Shown here one piece after another: positions 50,677 to 62,559 of a stretch of 64,000 bases of DNA. The notes beneath the pieces were generated by a model. It saw only the letters and a program-made list of their open reading frames with translations. It was not told where the DNA came from and searched no databases. Position 1 is the first letter of the stretch. Every line of letters starts with the position of its first letter. The stretch is from Cladorrhinum sp. PSN259 (lineage: Eukaryota; Ascomycota; Sordariomycetes; Sordariales; Podosporaceae): positions 116,825 through 180,824 of the forward strand of contig MU867129.1 in assembly GCA_033725935.1 (NCBI GenBank), written 5' to 3'. The translations under genes were made by a program, and so were the position numbers.

Positions 50677-51807
50677 TCAACATGCGATGGCACTGACGTT
50701 GACAACGACATCCCGACCCTTTGCACTTGAGCGGGCATTCGCCGACGACACCATGTGGATACCAGGCTTGTTCCGCACCCGCAGTTCAAGAAAGTGATCG
50801 ACCACGCTCCGCACCTGCTCTTCGTAGCTCGTAAACTTGAAGCCGAATGTTTCCTCGGTCAAGCTTGCATCCATCGGTAAATGCGTCGTCTTGACACTTC
50901 CGCCCGTAACCAATAACTTGGTCTTGATGGCCTCCGGAAAGCTGCGCTTTGCAATGGCCACGGCATCGTTCCATCGCACGGATTGGCTGAGAATGTAGCT
51001 TTGGTTGCCGAGTACGGTCGGGTCAAGTGCTCCCACGTGTGCACGAGCGACGTCTTGGGCGTACACGGTGGCGCCTGCATAAGGCCCAAATCTTTTGCCC
51101 AGCAGCAGCGCCAGCACAACAGAATTGGTACCCTGCATGGCCTGTCCCGGAGTCGTGGCGGTATCGTTTCGTCCCAACACAAACCCAGGGTGTAGATGCA
51201 CGACATCGAATGGTGGCCTCTCCCGCTCAATCCACGCCTCCGCGTGCTGCAATGCGGCCACCTTGGACGCAGCGTATGCCGCAAACTCTGATTTATAAGG
51301 GCCCGGGGTAAAGGGAACTCGGTCGTTTGGTGTTACTGGTTTCGAAGGATCCCGTCGCTTCGTTCCATCCAACTCGGCAACCGGGACCAGCGCAACAAAC
51401 GAACTGGTGATCACGATGCGACGAACGGTACCACCCAGGTTCGCTGCCTCCAAGAGATTGACTGTCCCACGCACTGCAGGCTGGATAAAATGAGCATCGT
51501 GTCTGTCAAGGGGAACCTGGTTTGCGCCGGAAGCCAGCGGCGATGCGATGTGGATAATATGTGATACGCCCTCGACGGCGTCATCATACGCTCCGGGAGC
51601 GGTGATTTCAGGGACAATAATGAAAGTAAGTCGGGATCCTGGGTTCAATGCCTGAATTTGCGGCCGTGCCAATACCGCAGAGGCTTTTGCTTGTGATCTA
51701 ACGGCCGCTCGAACTCGATACCCGCACCGGAGCAGATGTACCAAGGTACATGAGCCGACGTGTCCAGTTGCGCCGGTTATCAAGACCAAATCTTTTGAAG
51801 AAACCAT
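50677..51807 (-). CDS. Extended SDR / NAD(P)-dependent epimerase-reductase (CCR/DFR-like)
   Basis: 376 residues from the ATG at 51807 (MVSSKDLVLI), no introns. The dinucleotide motif is TGATGHVG (11-18), with Arg34/Arg37 after the second strand, which favours NADPH. The active site shows VITSS (132-136) and Tyr178-x3-Lys182 in YAASK. The order matches the extended SDR subfamily containing cinnamoyl-CoA and dihydroflavonol reductases and yeast methylglyoxal reductase Gre2. These proteins reduce carbonyls in cytosolic metabolism. A conserved VVHLHPGFVLG segment supports this. The last 40 residues (after SVVDHFLELRVRN) are an unusual extension and may be genuine. The substrate is unknown. Confidence 0.87.
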   Translation of the reverse strand: MVSSKDLVLITGATGHVGSCTLVHLLRCGYRVRAAVRSQAKASAVLARPQIQALNPGSRLTFIIVPEITAPGAYDDAVEGVSHIIHIASPLASGANQVPLDRHDAHFIQPAVRGTVNLLEAANLGGTVRRIVITSSFVALVPVAELDGTKRRDPSKPVTPNDRVPFTPGPYKSEFAAYAASKVAALQHAEAWIERERPPFDVVHLHPGFVLGRNDTATTPGQAMQGTNSVVLALLLGKRFGPYAGATVYAQDVARAHVGALDPTVLGNQSYILSQSVRWNDAVAIAKRSFPEAIKTKLLVTGGSVKTTHLPMDASLTEETFGFKFTSYEEQVRSVVDHFLELRVRNKPGIHMVSSANARSSAKGRDVVVNVSAIAC

Positions 51808-54800
51808 TTTTTGTTGTTGATCGTGGGGTTGATGCAGCAAGAATTCGTGTTCTAAAAATGCGTTGTAGATATTGCTGGCTCAAGTATCGATCTCAGAAAG
51901 GGGTGGTCGTCGAAAGCATATATACGGCGGTCCCGAGGAGCTGTGCCAAGACATTGCTTGCTTTCCTCTCGGAGGCAGGCGAGACACAATCCTGAATGTC
52001 TCGTGGCGCACTCGCGCGGCTCCTGCGCCGTCGTCCACAAAAGGCCCAGGCCCAAGGTTCGAGGATTGGTGCAGCTGAACCCGCTCAGCTGATGGCACTA
52101 GCCAACGCCAACGGGTGGCCCAGAGTGCTGCAATTCAGTGACATCGGACCATTCGAATCGAGGTATTTGCGATGCTCCCGCCTGAGGCGCCTTGCATAGC
52201 TAGCAGCAACGGGTCCAGATGCTGCGAACGCCACGCCTCCCTTCGGGCACTGTCGTTGTCTTTTTCTCCGTACTTTTGCGAAGTCTCATAACGCTAGCAG
52301 CTTCCGTTGACAGATCGCCAAAAAATCTGGCACCTGGCCCAGAGCTTAACCCCCCATGCGGTCACTGTCCGAATGGACACCCGCATACTATGGAACGATG
52401 TGGCTTGCTCAACCACGCAACTTGGCATGTGAGGACCGCTGTTAATCGGTTACCCATCCCAAAGCAAAATTGGTATCACTGGCCCCGATAGCCGACCTTG
52501 TAAGACATCTCGGTCCCAACCTGAGACGCTTTTTTTTACGTGGGGCAATCTGCAACATCCCGCACTGGTATACTCAATCTCAGGCGACGCGTATCCCCAT
52601 GGGAAACTTGGGCCAGTTCGGCCGAGAAGTGACGCAGCTCTCGCCAGCAATGCGATTCAGACCATTAAGAAGCATGCACGCATAACCATGCCTGCCAACG
52701 CCTCATGTTTCGATGTAATGAGGGCACCCCTCTGTGGCTTGCGCAAGTGCTGAGGGCGGAAAGACAGCTCAACGCGCGCGCAACCCCGCCTGCAGGCTGG
52801 GACCTCCATGATCTCGAAGTCGACCGCCACATAATGCGCATCAGAGACAGGCGTGCAAACACGGAGAGACATTTGTCAACTTGACATCAAACGATACAAC
52901 GACGTCAATGTTTCACCATGTGCATTGCGCTCAATCTGACAAGACATTTGCGGGGAGATGTACCGGATCTCGATGCCCCCGCCGTGGCATCTCTTGTAAT
53001 ACTTCCGAACGGATGTTGCCGAGCAAGTGCTCTGTCCATTACACTCAGACCAGATAAGATGCGGGTGTACTTGCACATGCAGGGAGCACCATTATGGCAG
53101 GTGGTGGATGCTGCTGTCAAGTTTACATTCATCATGCGGCTGACATGTGCACGATAGCCGCGCGCTGGTCACCTCCCAGTCTGTATTCTCTGTCAGGACA
53201 GCGCGCGCTAAATCTGAGTCCATTTACAGCCCAGATGAGCAAGCTTTTCTCTGCTTGTGCCAGCTAATTCCGACACCAAGCCTTCGGGTGTCCTGACGGA
53301 GAAAATAATGAGGCTCTTGACGAAAGATCAGCACATACCAGCTCAAACACAAAAAGCTACGCAAACACGGAGAACCGGTGAGACCGGTTGGGTACAAGCT
53401 TATTCATCTCTGTTTAAGTGGCGAGGGCTGGGGACATCAGCTAGAAAACCTGTCTCTCTGATCATTCGTCTTCCACAGGACTTGATTTCCACTGGCTTAA
53501 CGTCGTGGTGGGCGCTTTCCTCCAATGAGCCAGTTCCTCCCGGCCCCGCGCCGGCGCATCTGTTGCGACATAATAATGGGCAATTTCTTGGAGTTTTCCT
53601 GACTCAGTGCCTCGGCGGCTTAGTTTGATGCCCGAATCCGACGCTACTTTGACCAAATTTTCTCCGGGGTTTGGTTGGCAGATGCAGGAGCAACAGACAG
53701 CTTGCCGCGGTTGGTGGCGCTGATTGGTGGCGTTCTGCGGCCGTAAGGCAATGTGTGCTTCGGGACCGACCGTTGTTGATAGGAGGCTGCTGTCAACTCC
53801 ACACAATTTGAACCCTCCGAACATGCCGCATGCATGCGTACACTAGTTGCGGCATCGCTTACGGATCGGACGGGTCCATCCCGTTGATCAACTGCCGCGA
53901 TGAAATGGCGGTGGAGTTTCCGAAGAGGTCATGTTTCGGTCCCGGATTGTATCCGTAATTTGAGGTTGGTGCCATCATCAACGCTACTGTCATGGGAACT
54001 GCATCATTGGCCATGATAACATTGTTCATTCCTCATACCGCCGAGTAAGCCCTCCATCACAAATCTTATTGAATCTATTCGGCGCGCCTCTCTATCTCTC
54101 TGTTGGAGAAAGCTCCCTGTGTGCCTCTTTCCCCAATGAACTTGTTCCTCCCGAAAAAAAGAAGAAAAAAACGTACCGATGCATCACGGAATTGATGCAA
54201 GCCTAAAGGGTCCATGAGTATGGCAATTTACTCACGGTCTCCAAAGGAGCATGTTGAATAAGGTTTCATTTGCCCCTTTTCATAATATATCTTCATGTCC
54301 AAGCACACTTAAGAATCTTCTTCTGAAGCTGAGACGATGTTTTAAATTTGCAGCTGTGAGCGACATTTTGCTGCCAGGTGTGTTAAGAGAAGCATCAAGT
54401 GGATAAATATATTGTAGCATATATTCTGGGTGCCAGATATTTCTTCTATCTATCCGAGGACATTTCGGGTATTCTTTCATGGTGTCTCTCATCTGCTGTC
54501 TCTGTTTACCTTTGATCTTATACAGCGTTTGGGGTCGCCATCACCTGTCCTGCCTTTAACCAATCCCAGCCATAAAGTTTGACGTTATAGCCCGTTTAAA
54601 TAGCGTTTAGAGATCAAGACTTGAAAGCTCATAGAGGTAGATTTCACAAACCAAAAAAATTATCTGGGATACAAGGTTAGCCCCAGATTCAGAAGCCGGA
54701 ATGGCATGCATGTCACGGCGGTACGACCTATCCAGAGGATTCTGTGGAAACTGGTGCATATACATAAGTTTATTATTAAATGATGGCAAAGTGTTACCTT

Positions 54801-54809
54801 ATTAGCTGC
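51808..54809. other. Three-kilobase region without a recognisable gene
   Basis: GC-balanced on the left, AT-richer right of about 54000. Open frames on both strands are under 125 residues and show no domain, no convincing splice series and no similarity to the repeats above. Two minus-strand frames (52657-52872 and 52876-53135) are Cys-rich but I cannot join them into a plausible protein. It could hold a noncoding RNA or decayed DNA. Confidence 0.4.
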
Positions 54810-55279
54810 TGTTAAAGGTAGCTATATTAGCCCCCTAGCTTATAGAGGCTTACAGTGAAGTTATAGTGCCTCCCCACTATGACCACTGCAACCAGCACCT
54901 CCAGGGGATCAGAATGATACCTGTCCCGTGCCTGTGGGACCTCTTTGTGACCACTAATCTCCTTATCTGTGGAACGCACAGTGGTCTACGTCACCACTAC
55001 AGTGGTCTACGTCAATTGCTTACAGTGGTCGCTCATAGCGCTTACAGCAGTAAGCACCAAGATTACAGGAACCACAATTGGGACTGATAGGGCAAGATAA
55101 CGCTGATAGGGAGTGCTGGAGACTGTGTATATATAGTGGGCTTCCCACCCCAATAGGTAGTTTTCCTTTCTTCTTCAAGTCAATCAATAGAATACTTTCT
55201 ACCTATATTCACTGGGAACCCACTGTATTCCAGGCTTCCTTCGGCTACCACGCAACCGTCGTACACTACTTCAGCCACA
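54810..55279 (+). mobile_element. Possible LTR-like DNA hosting the Gypsy insertion
   Basis: Begins TGTTAAAGGTAGC and contains a repeated CAGTGGTCTACGTC motif (about 54979 and 55001) and a TGTATATATAG promoter-like stretch followed by a pyrimidine-rich leader. This resembles a retrotransposon LTR and leader. The sequence continues across the Gypsy target site at 62453 (CCACACCTTGGCC). No partner LTR or coding region is seen, so the assignment is tentative. Confidence 0.3.
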
Positions 55280-55768
55280 TGTTACAACCTGCACCGGGTA
55301 GGGTTCAGACTGCAAGGCAGTACGCCTGGGGTAATACGACAGGGGAATCGAAGATTGTGGGACGCTCTCAGACGGGGTCAATCACTGTCAACTAACAGGT
55401 AGCTCTATAAAGTATCGCTTATGAGTATTGTAGATAATGAACGTGATATATTGCTTGCGTGAGGAACCAAGTCCTTACGATAGGAAGTGCCCAGTACTTC
55501 CTCTACTTATAGTGAAGCTATCTATATATATTTCCTGTGTATATTGTACCTTACTCGCTCTGCTCGCTCTGTAAATCCGCAATCATAGCGAGCAGGCTTC
55601 TTGCTCGCCGTGCTCGCTGTGCTTGGCAGCGATCAGAGTAGGCATATCTTGATTAGTTGTATCGGGACTTTATGGGTCTTCATATCCCTGGCCTAACGAT
55701 TGGTCATGGTCTTATAATGCCTTATATAGTGGTCTATATGCGGGGGATTTTACGCGCGGGGCGTAATA
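55280..55768 (-). repeat. Left LTR of the Gypsy element (3' LTR)
   Basis: 489 bp. Pairs with 61964-62452. The inner half contains CTCGCTCTGCTCGCTCTG and GCGAGCAGGCTTCTTGCTCG, a GC-rich hairpin-prone part. Compared with the other LTR it differs mostly by C/T and A/G; near its right end this copy has TA where the other has CA. Confidence 0.9.
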
Positions 55769-56643
55769 TGTTTTCCCTCCTCTATAGTCTTCGCCTCGAA
55801 GACTTTCTGACGCTAGGAAATATGTCGTTGTGACTGTGAGTTCTCCCTTTTATCCACTCTTTAAAATGTCCGCTAATAGGGTATAGAAAAAACCTTAATA
55901 AAAGAAGAAGTCGTAATAGCGGTTTTTTAAGGAACGTCGCCTTAATAACGCTAAATTTGCTAACGAATTTAGTTTCGTTATGCTTATGAATTATTCGCGT
56001 TATTTGCGTTTATAGTTGTCCGATTATAAGGTTTCTGATCGAAGCTCGTTTTGCTAGAATTGCCTTTTAGCGGGTCGGGATTCTGCTTATAATATTTTAG
56101 GTAATCCTTTTTAAATATTCCGGGATATTTTAGAAGAGAAATATCGCCTTGATCGTGAGCGCGAGGTTATAGTGTCAGTTCTGAAGGAGGCGACTGTAAA
56201 GATTATACGGTTAGAGGAATAATCTCGTACTCTGAAGGGAAAGGCTTATAAAGCTTTTCTTCGGGAGTCTACTCTTTTACGGGAAGAGGAGACGGGAGAA
56301 TAGGTAGCTCCTTTCGCTATTATTCCGGGATTAGAGTTCCTAATCTTAATAGGCGATCCTTTTTAGTTATCTTTTAGGGACGTTGGTAACCCTGACTGGC
56401 TTATGTCCTTAAAGGTTGACTAGTCGAATTTAGATCTAAATTTTATATCTTAAGTCGATTTAGGTTCTATCGGTAAAATTATTAAAGCTTCTTTAAGTAG
56501 TCTAAAAGATCGATAGGTTCTTATAAGTTAGATTTTAGTCCGTAATTAAGCTATTTAATAAGATATTAAAGTTCGTTATTACTAATTCGGGAATTTAGGA
56601 TATTTTCGACGTCGAATTCTTTTTCGTCGTTTATTACCTCGAG

Positions 56644-59600
56644 CTACGTCTCGAGTCTGGCTTTTTTTAGTGCGGGTTTAAATAGGGAAATATAGAATAC
56701 TTTAGTTCGTATTTTTATAGAATCGGGTAGGATAAGTTTATAGTTTAATATCGAAATTTTCTTTTTAATTTTAAACGGTCCGATTTTCTTAAAATCGAGT
56801 TTTTTACTTAGGCGTTTTATATGAAGGTTGCGTATAAGAAGAAATACTTTATCTCCTTTTTCGAGGGGAGGTCCCTCGACCCTATATTTGTCGTAGTGGG
56901 TGCGCATTCGTTCTTGGACGAATTCGAGTATTTCTTTTAGCATGTTGTGCATTTCCTGCAACCGTCCTGCACGCACCGCTGCTCTGGGTATATTAGTTAT
57001 TGGTCCCTAACGTAGCTCTGGTTAATACCCGTAATTGGCGAAGAATGGTGATATATTCGTTGACTCTGTGCTGCTAGAGTTGTATGCTAATTGCGCTGTT
57101 AGTAATAAGTTAACCTAGTTATCTTGCTCGAAGTTAATGTAGTATCGAAGGTATTATTTAATAACCTGGTTAAGTCGTTCGGTCTGTCTATCGGTCTGGG
57201 GATAGAACGCGGTCGAGAGCTTGGATTTAATGTCTAGTCGTTTTATTAAGGCTTGCTAAAATTTGGATGTAAATAACTTGTCTTTATCGGAAATAATATT
57301 ATTTGGTAACCCGTGCTGGCTTACGATGTTCCGTTCGAAGTGGTAGGCTAACTGTTCTGCCGTAGTGGTTTCTCTGAAAGGTATAAAGTAGGCCTATTTA
57401 GTGAGTCTATTAATAATTACCTAGATAGAGTCGTATTTGATATCTGTTTTATCCGGTACCGTTAAATTAGGGAGCTTAGTAATAAAGTCTATCGATATGG
57501 ATCCCTATGCTCGTTCTGCGGTAGGAAAAGGTTCGAGTAGTCCGTACGGCTTGTGTCTTGCCGCCTTGCTTTTAATGCATATCTCGCATTCTCTGACTAT
57601 CTCTTTTATTACCTTTTTTATCCTTGGGAATGCGTAGTGTTGTTATACGCGTTTGAGCGTTTTCTTAATTCCTGGGTGTCCTTTAAGTTTGTCTTTATAT
57701 AGCTTGGTAACATACGCTCGTCTTTTGTCTATTAGTACGTATACTTTATTAAGGTATTATACTAGATCGTTATCCTCGGGTCCTACCCGTAACTCCAGTT
57801 CTTCCATTTTATCCTCGTCGACGTCTCGTCGTTTGGCCTGAAATTCGTAATCTTCCTATTCTATGTGGTAGGTTCTGGCGCAGTCTTCCTAGATCTGAAT
57901 TACGTGTTTTAGGGTTCCGTCTTTTTCTTTGAAAAGTGGTATTACGTTGTATTTCTTATTGCCCTTGTGGTCGGGTCTTTTACTGAGCGTGTCTGCTCTA
58001 GTATTTTCTTTTCCCTTGACGTAGTGGATGCGGAAATTGAAAGGGGCTAAGAATTCTGCCTATCGTATTTGTTTAGGATTCAGTTCCTTAGTAATGAAGT
58101 ACTTTAAGTTCCGGTGGTCTGTAAAAATATCCATTGGTTCTTTAGTCTTATTGAGATAAGGTCTCTATTTATCGAATGCTTCGATGACGGCTATGAGCTC
58201 TTTATCATGAATTGGATAATTGAGTGCTGGTCTGGAGATCTTTTTCGAAACGAATCCTACGGGGTGTTGCCTGTCGTCGAAGTATTGGTAAAGCTCTGCT
58301 CCTATAGTAAAGTCTAATATATCCGTCTTGACTTGAAAAGGTTTATTAAAATCTGGTATCCGTAATATTAGCTCGTTATTAATAGCTTCTTTAAGTTAGT
58401 CGAAGGCGTTTTATTATTCTTGTTTCCATTTAAATAGATATCTTTCGCCAATAAGCTTATATAAGGGTTTAGTAATCTTACCGAATCCTTTAATAAAGGA
58501 TCTATAAAAGTTAATAAATCTAATAAATATCCTAACTTCTTTCTGGTTTATTAGTGCCGGCTAGTCCTTAACTGCCGTAATTTTAGCTAGTTTTATTCGG
58601 ATTTCTCCCGGAGAGATCTCGAATCTAAGAAAAATTGTTTTTTGCACGTGGAATTCGCTCTTACGTAGATTTACTAATAATCCCGCGTCTTATAGCGTTT
58701 ATAAAATCTATCGTACGTATTCCTGATGCTCCTCGAGCGTTTTGGAATAAATTAAGATATCGTCTAAGTATATAAAGGTAAATCGATTTAGATAAGGACA
58801 TAGGGTATAGTCGATTATGCTTTGGAATATCGCCGGGGCGTTAGTGAGTCTAAAAGGCATAACCTAGTACTTAAAGTGCCCGTAGCGAGTCCTGAAAGCT
58901 ATTTTCTATTCGTCCCTTTCCTTAATCCGGATATGGCTAAAGGCTATCGGAAGATTAAGACGACTGAACTATTAAGCGCTAGCCAGTTTATCCTTTATCT
59001 CCCTAATAAGCGGCAGCGGATACCTATTCTTAATTATTTCCTTGTTTAATTAGCGATAATTAATTATAAGCCTTAAGTCTGTTATCCCTTTTTTAGGTAT
59101 AAATAAAATGGGATAGGCCGCCTTACTTTGCGACTTCCGAATAAACCCTTTTAGTAAATTCTCTTTAATATATTCTTGTAAGGCCTGGTCTTATCGTAGT
59201 CTTAGGTAATATGCTTTATAATATCGTAATTTAGCTCCTTCCTTTAATCGAATTTTATAGTCGAAAGAGGTTCTTGCGGGGAGCTCGTTCTTTATTTTAT
59301 ATCTAAAGACGGTAAAACTGTAATATTCCTTTGGAATATTGCTAAGGTCTTCCTTTTCCTTAAGAAGTTCGTATCCCGGGTCGTTACTTAGGTTATCCTC
59401 TAGCTTCTTTAGTCTAACGTATATTACCTATTATTCTGGTTCTTTAGGGTATAAGGGTCCTTTCTTAAATCTTCCTCTGTCAGTTAATATTAGCTCGTTA
59501 TAGCTTATATATCTTATTTACTCGTAAGGGACCTCTAATCCCTCTAGGCACCTAGGAGCTTTATCTAGTTTAGCTCTATTTACCCATTTGGTATTAAGCC

Positions 59601-59950
59601 TGGAGTTAAGATGGCTATTCTCCTAGTCAATATCCGGGTTATATTTCTTTAACTACGGATGTCCTAAAATCATATCGCACTTAGGACCTATAGGTAGGAT
59701 ATTAAAATTCACTTCTTGTAGGTCATTATCTACTATAATTAAGAGTATCGTTTCCCGTAAACTGATTTTACCATTATAATTGGCCGTTTACCCTTCGTAA
59801 GTCTTTATTCGGTAAGGTTATTTCTTCTTAACTTACGGTATCCTTATTTTATTTATAAACGAAGGATTAATAATATTAATTGTGCTCCCTAAGTCGATTA
59901 CTGTAATGGCTCGGTACTCCTTTCCTTTGGAGTCCTTCTATCGAACTTCT
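56644..59950 (-). pseudogene. Gypsy pol region (protease, RT, RNase H, integrase), disrupted
   Basis: The minus strand keeps recognisable pieces in one dominant frame with stops: IDLGSTIN for the protease (about 59.9 kb), FIYLDDILIYSK for the polymerase active site (58.77 kb), then integrase core fragments with a first Asp (DSI then stop then VIINRLTK), a second Asp in NIISDKDKLFTSKF, and AFYPQTDRQTERLN near the third acidic residue. The end (56976-56644) is an open 110-codon stretch with KGDKVFLLIRN and KLDFKKIGPFKI, the typical Gypsy post-integrase segment. Stops replace Trp (TGG to TAG) and Gln (CAA to TAA), the RIP signature. No enzyme can be made. Confidence 0.85.
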
Positions 59951-60779
59951 ATAGTTAAGGCGTTCTCGTTGCCTAGTACTATAGCTCTAGCGACTATTTC
60001 GTAATGCGCCGTAGAGGTCTTTTTATTAGATCCGGCTCGCGGCTTCCTAATGCGAGTTATGATCCGTCGGTATGGAATTAGTCTGATCTATTTGGGCCTA
60101 GGGAGGCCCGTTAGCCATTTCCCGATCGTGGCGTTATAATGAGGTTAGAGTTTTATCGTATTCTCTATCTATGCTATTCTCTAGCTTTTTCTCTCTTATA
60201 CCTAACGTACTATGTGTGTGGGCAATCCTTATAATTAGGTTTATCCTTATCCTAATATTCTATAGGTATCTGGCTTTCTATATAGAGGATATTAGTGCGT
60301 TTTATTAATATCTTAAAATTCTATTCGTTATCTGATCTTACTTCGTGAACCTTAAGAATAGGTTCGTTATTTAGACGTATAGGAAAGAATTCGTAAAAAA
60401 CCTTATATCTATAGTAATAAATGCAGTTATCGTAAATATAGTTAAACCAGGCGACGCGTAAATATAAGATATAAGTGGGTGAGGCGAGGGGTATATCGTC
60501 AGGTCGTCCTCCCTCTTCTCGGATGATTACTATCTCTCGGATATCCTCTACGACTTTCCCGGTTACCGTGAAGCTTTCTGCTATATCTTTTAAAGTAATC
60601 TACTAGCTTATATCTTTATTTATATCTAATTCTAAGGGGTAGTCGATCGTTCCCTCGGGTTCCGAATTTTCGCTGTCGTTAGGTAGAGGTAATATATATT
60701 ATTCTGATTCGCTAGTATATTCTTCCTTATTAAAGCCGTCGTAAGTAGGTACGAGGGTATCGTCGTCGTTATCCTGCTA

Positions 60780-61740
60780 AGCTATCCTAACGGTACGATC
60801 GTTCTTGGCAAACTGTACCTGCCTTTATTCAGGCACTGGTTTGAACTTTCTAAGGGTACGGCAATCTTATGCATAGTGACCCATCTTATTATAATTAAAG
60901 CATTTAACCTTGGACTTATCCTTAGGCTTATCGCTATATTTGCGCTGGTTATTATATTATGCTACGCCGATGTCTATAGGTCCTAGGTGTGTTCTAGTCG
61001 AAGTACTCTTATACTAATACTTCTTAGGGGTATTGGCCTTAGGGAAGCGGGGGTCCCTATAAACGCCCTTATCCTCTATTATTCTTTCGAAGATGCGATT
61101 ATTAACGATAATAGCTTTATTAATGTAGTCGTCGAGTGATAAGGCGTATCGGTCTTCTTTAATAAGTTTATCCTTAACCTTAGGTTTCAGTCCCTTATAG
61201 AACCTATTCTTCAGGCCTGCTTCTGCCTAATTCACCTTAAAAGCGTCGCGACGGAATAATATCGCGTACGCTGCGGCTAATGCCGTTTACACTAATCGCT
61301 CTAAGCGATCTTCGGCGGCCTTCTCCTCGTCGGGCTCGCTATATATTTTCTTAATTTCCTCCTTAAACTTACTCAGTCTAACTTCGAAAATCTCCTGAGT
61401 AAGGGTTTCTCTCTCGTCTTCGGCGTAATCGAAGTAGTTCCTAAGGATCCCGTCAAACCATTACTTAGAATCCCTTCCGAGGTAATTAGTAGCGTAGAGG
61501 AATTAAGACTCGGGGTCTTTAATATTATGGAGCCGGAGGTTGGTTCTAACGTGCGAGATCTAGGACGGGAGTTCTTATTTATTGCCGTTAAAAATAGGAG
61601 GTTTGCCGACCTTGGCTATGATCTTAAGGACGTTATCGGTCTTATTAGCACGCTTGCTCGCGATAGCAGTTTAGAGACGTATAATTTCCTCCTTAAGTTC
61701 CTTAAGTTCGTCTTTCGCCATTAGAGCTTCTTCTATTCCG
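60780..61740 (-). pseudogene. Gypsy gag region with damaged zinc knuckle
   Basis: The minus strand from about 61,725 starts MAKDELKELKEEI and keeps a Gag-like helical sequence (WFDGILRNYFDYAEDERE, KEEIKKIYSEPDEEKAAEDR) with stops. Near 60,900-60,855 the CCHC knuckle reads C-F-N-Y-N-K-M-G-H-Y-A-stop-D-C: the second Cys is Tyr and the following codon is a stop. TGT to TAT and CGA or CAA to TAA are RIP-type changes. Confidence 0.75.
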
Positions 61741-61963
61741 AGGAGTTTCCGTCTAATGGTATTAATCTTCTCCTTAAGGTTTAGTTTCGGAACCTTTTCT
61801 TTATCGGACTTATTATCGCTGGGGGGAGTGATATCCGGAAGTTGGACTTCTCCCTTATCGACGTTTAGGTTAGCGGTAGAGGGATTATTGGAAGTGGAAG
61901 CTATATTAAAGGTTATTCGTGGTATCTAAGCATAACGTTCGATCTTAAATTACGCAAGTAACG

Positions 61964-62452
61964 TGTTATAACCTGTACCGGATAAGGTTCAGACTGTAAG
62001 GCAGTACGCCTAGGGTAATACGATAGGGGAATCGAAGATTATAGGACGCTCTTAGACGGGGTCAATCATTATTAACTAATAGATAGCTTTATAAAGTATC
62101 GCTTATGAGTATTATAGATAATGAACGTAATATATTGCTTGCGTGAGGAACCAAGTCCTTACGATAGGAAGTGCCTAGTACTTCCTCTACTTATAGTGAA
62201 GCTATCTATATATATTTCCTGTATATATTATACCTTACTCGCTCTGCTCGCTCTGTAAATCCGCAATCATAGCGAGCAGGCTTCTTGCTCGCTGTGCTCG
62301 CTATGCTTGGCAGCGATCAGAGCAGGCATATCTTGATTGGTTGCATCGGGACTTCATAGGTCTTCACATCCCTGGCCCAACGATTGGTCATGGTCCCACA
62401 ATGCCCTGCATAATGGTCCGTGTGCGGGGGATTTTACGCGCGGGGCGTAACA
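61964..62452 (-). repeat. Right LTR of the Gypsy element (5' LTR)
   Basis: 489 bp, ends TAACA. Differences from the left LTR cluster at CpA/TpG sites; in its first half this copy has TA where the left copy has CA. The element's primer-binding site should lie just left of 61964 (minus strand CGTTACTTGCGTAATTTAAG); I cannot match it to a tRNA by eye. Confidence 0.88.
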
Positions 62453-62559
62453 CCACACCTTGGCCACTACACCTCATCCTTCCACTCCGCAGCCACGGCT
62501 ACCTACCATTGCCGTGGCAACCTACAGGCCCTGTATTACAGGCCTATAGGGCACTCAGT

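Larger units (their letters stand above)
55280..62452 (-). mobile_element. Complete Gypsy-type LTR retrotransposon, RIP-damaged
   Basis: Two 489-bp LTRs (55280-55768 and 61964-62452) start TGTTA and end TAACA (left copy TAATA) and are flanked by an identical 5-bp target duplication CCACA (55275-55279 and 62453-62457). Reading the minus strand: Gag with a zinc knuckle near 60.9 kb, aspartic protease DLGST near 59.9 kb, reverse transcriptase YLDD at 58770-58759, RNase H, integrase near 57.4-57.0 kb, and an intact C-terminal fragment at 56976-56644. The order protease-RT-RNaseH-integrase defines Gypsy. Many TAG/TAA codons sit where Trp or Gln is expected, so it is inactive. GC content is far below that of the flanking genes. 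Transposition must come from another copy. Confidence 0.93.

Noticed and set aside
52657..53135. Cys-rich minus-strand frames as a possible secreted protein
   Set aside because: No signal peptide, no consistent splice sites joining them.
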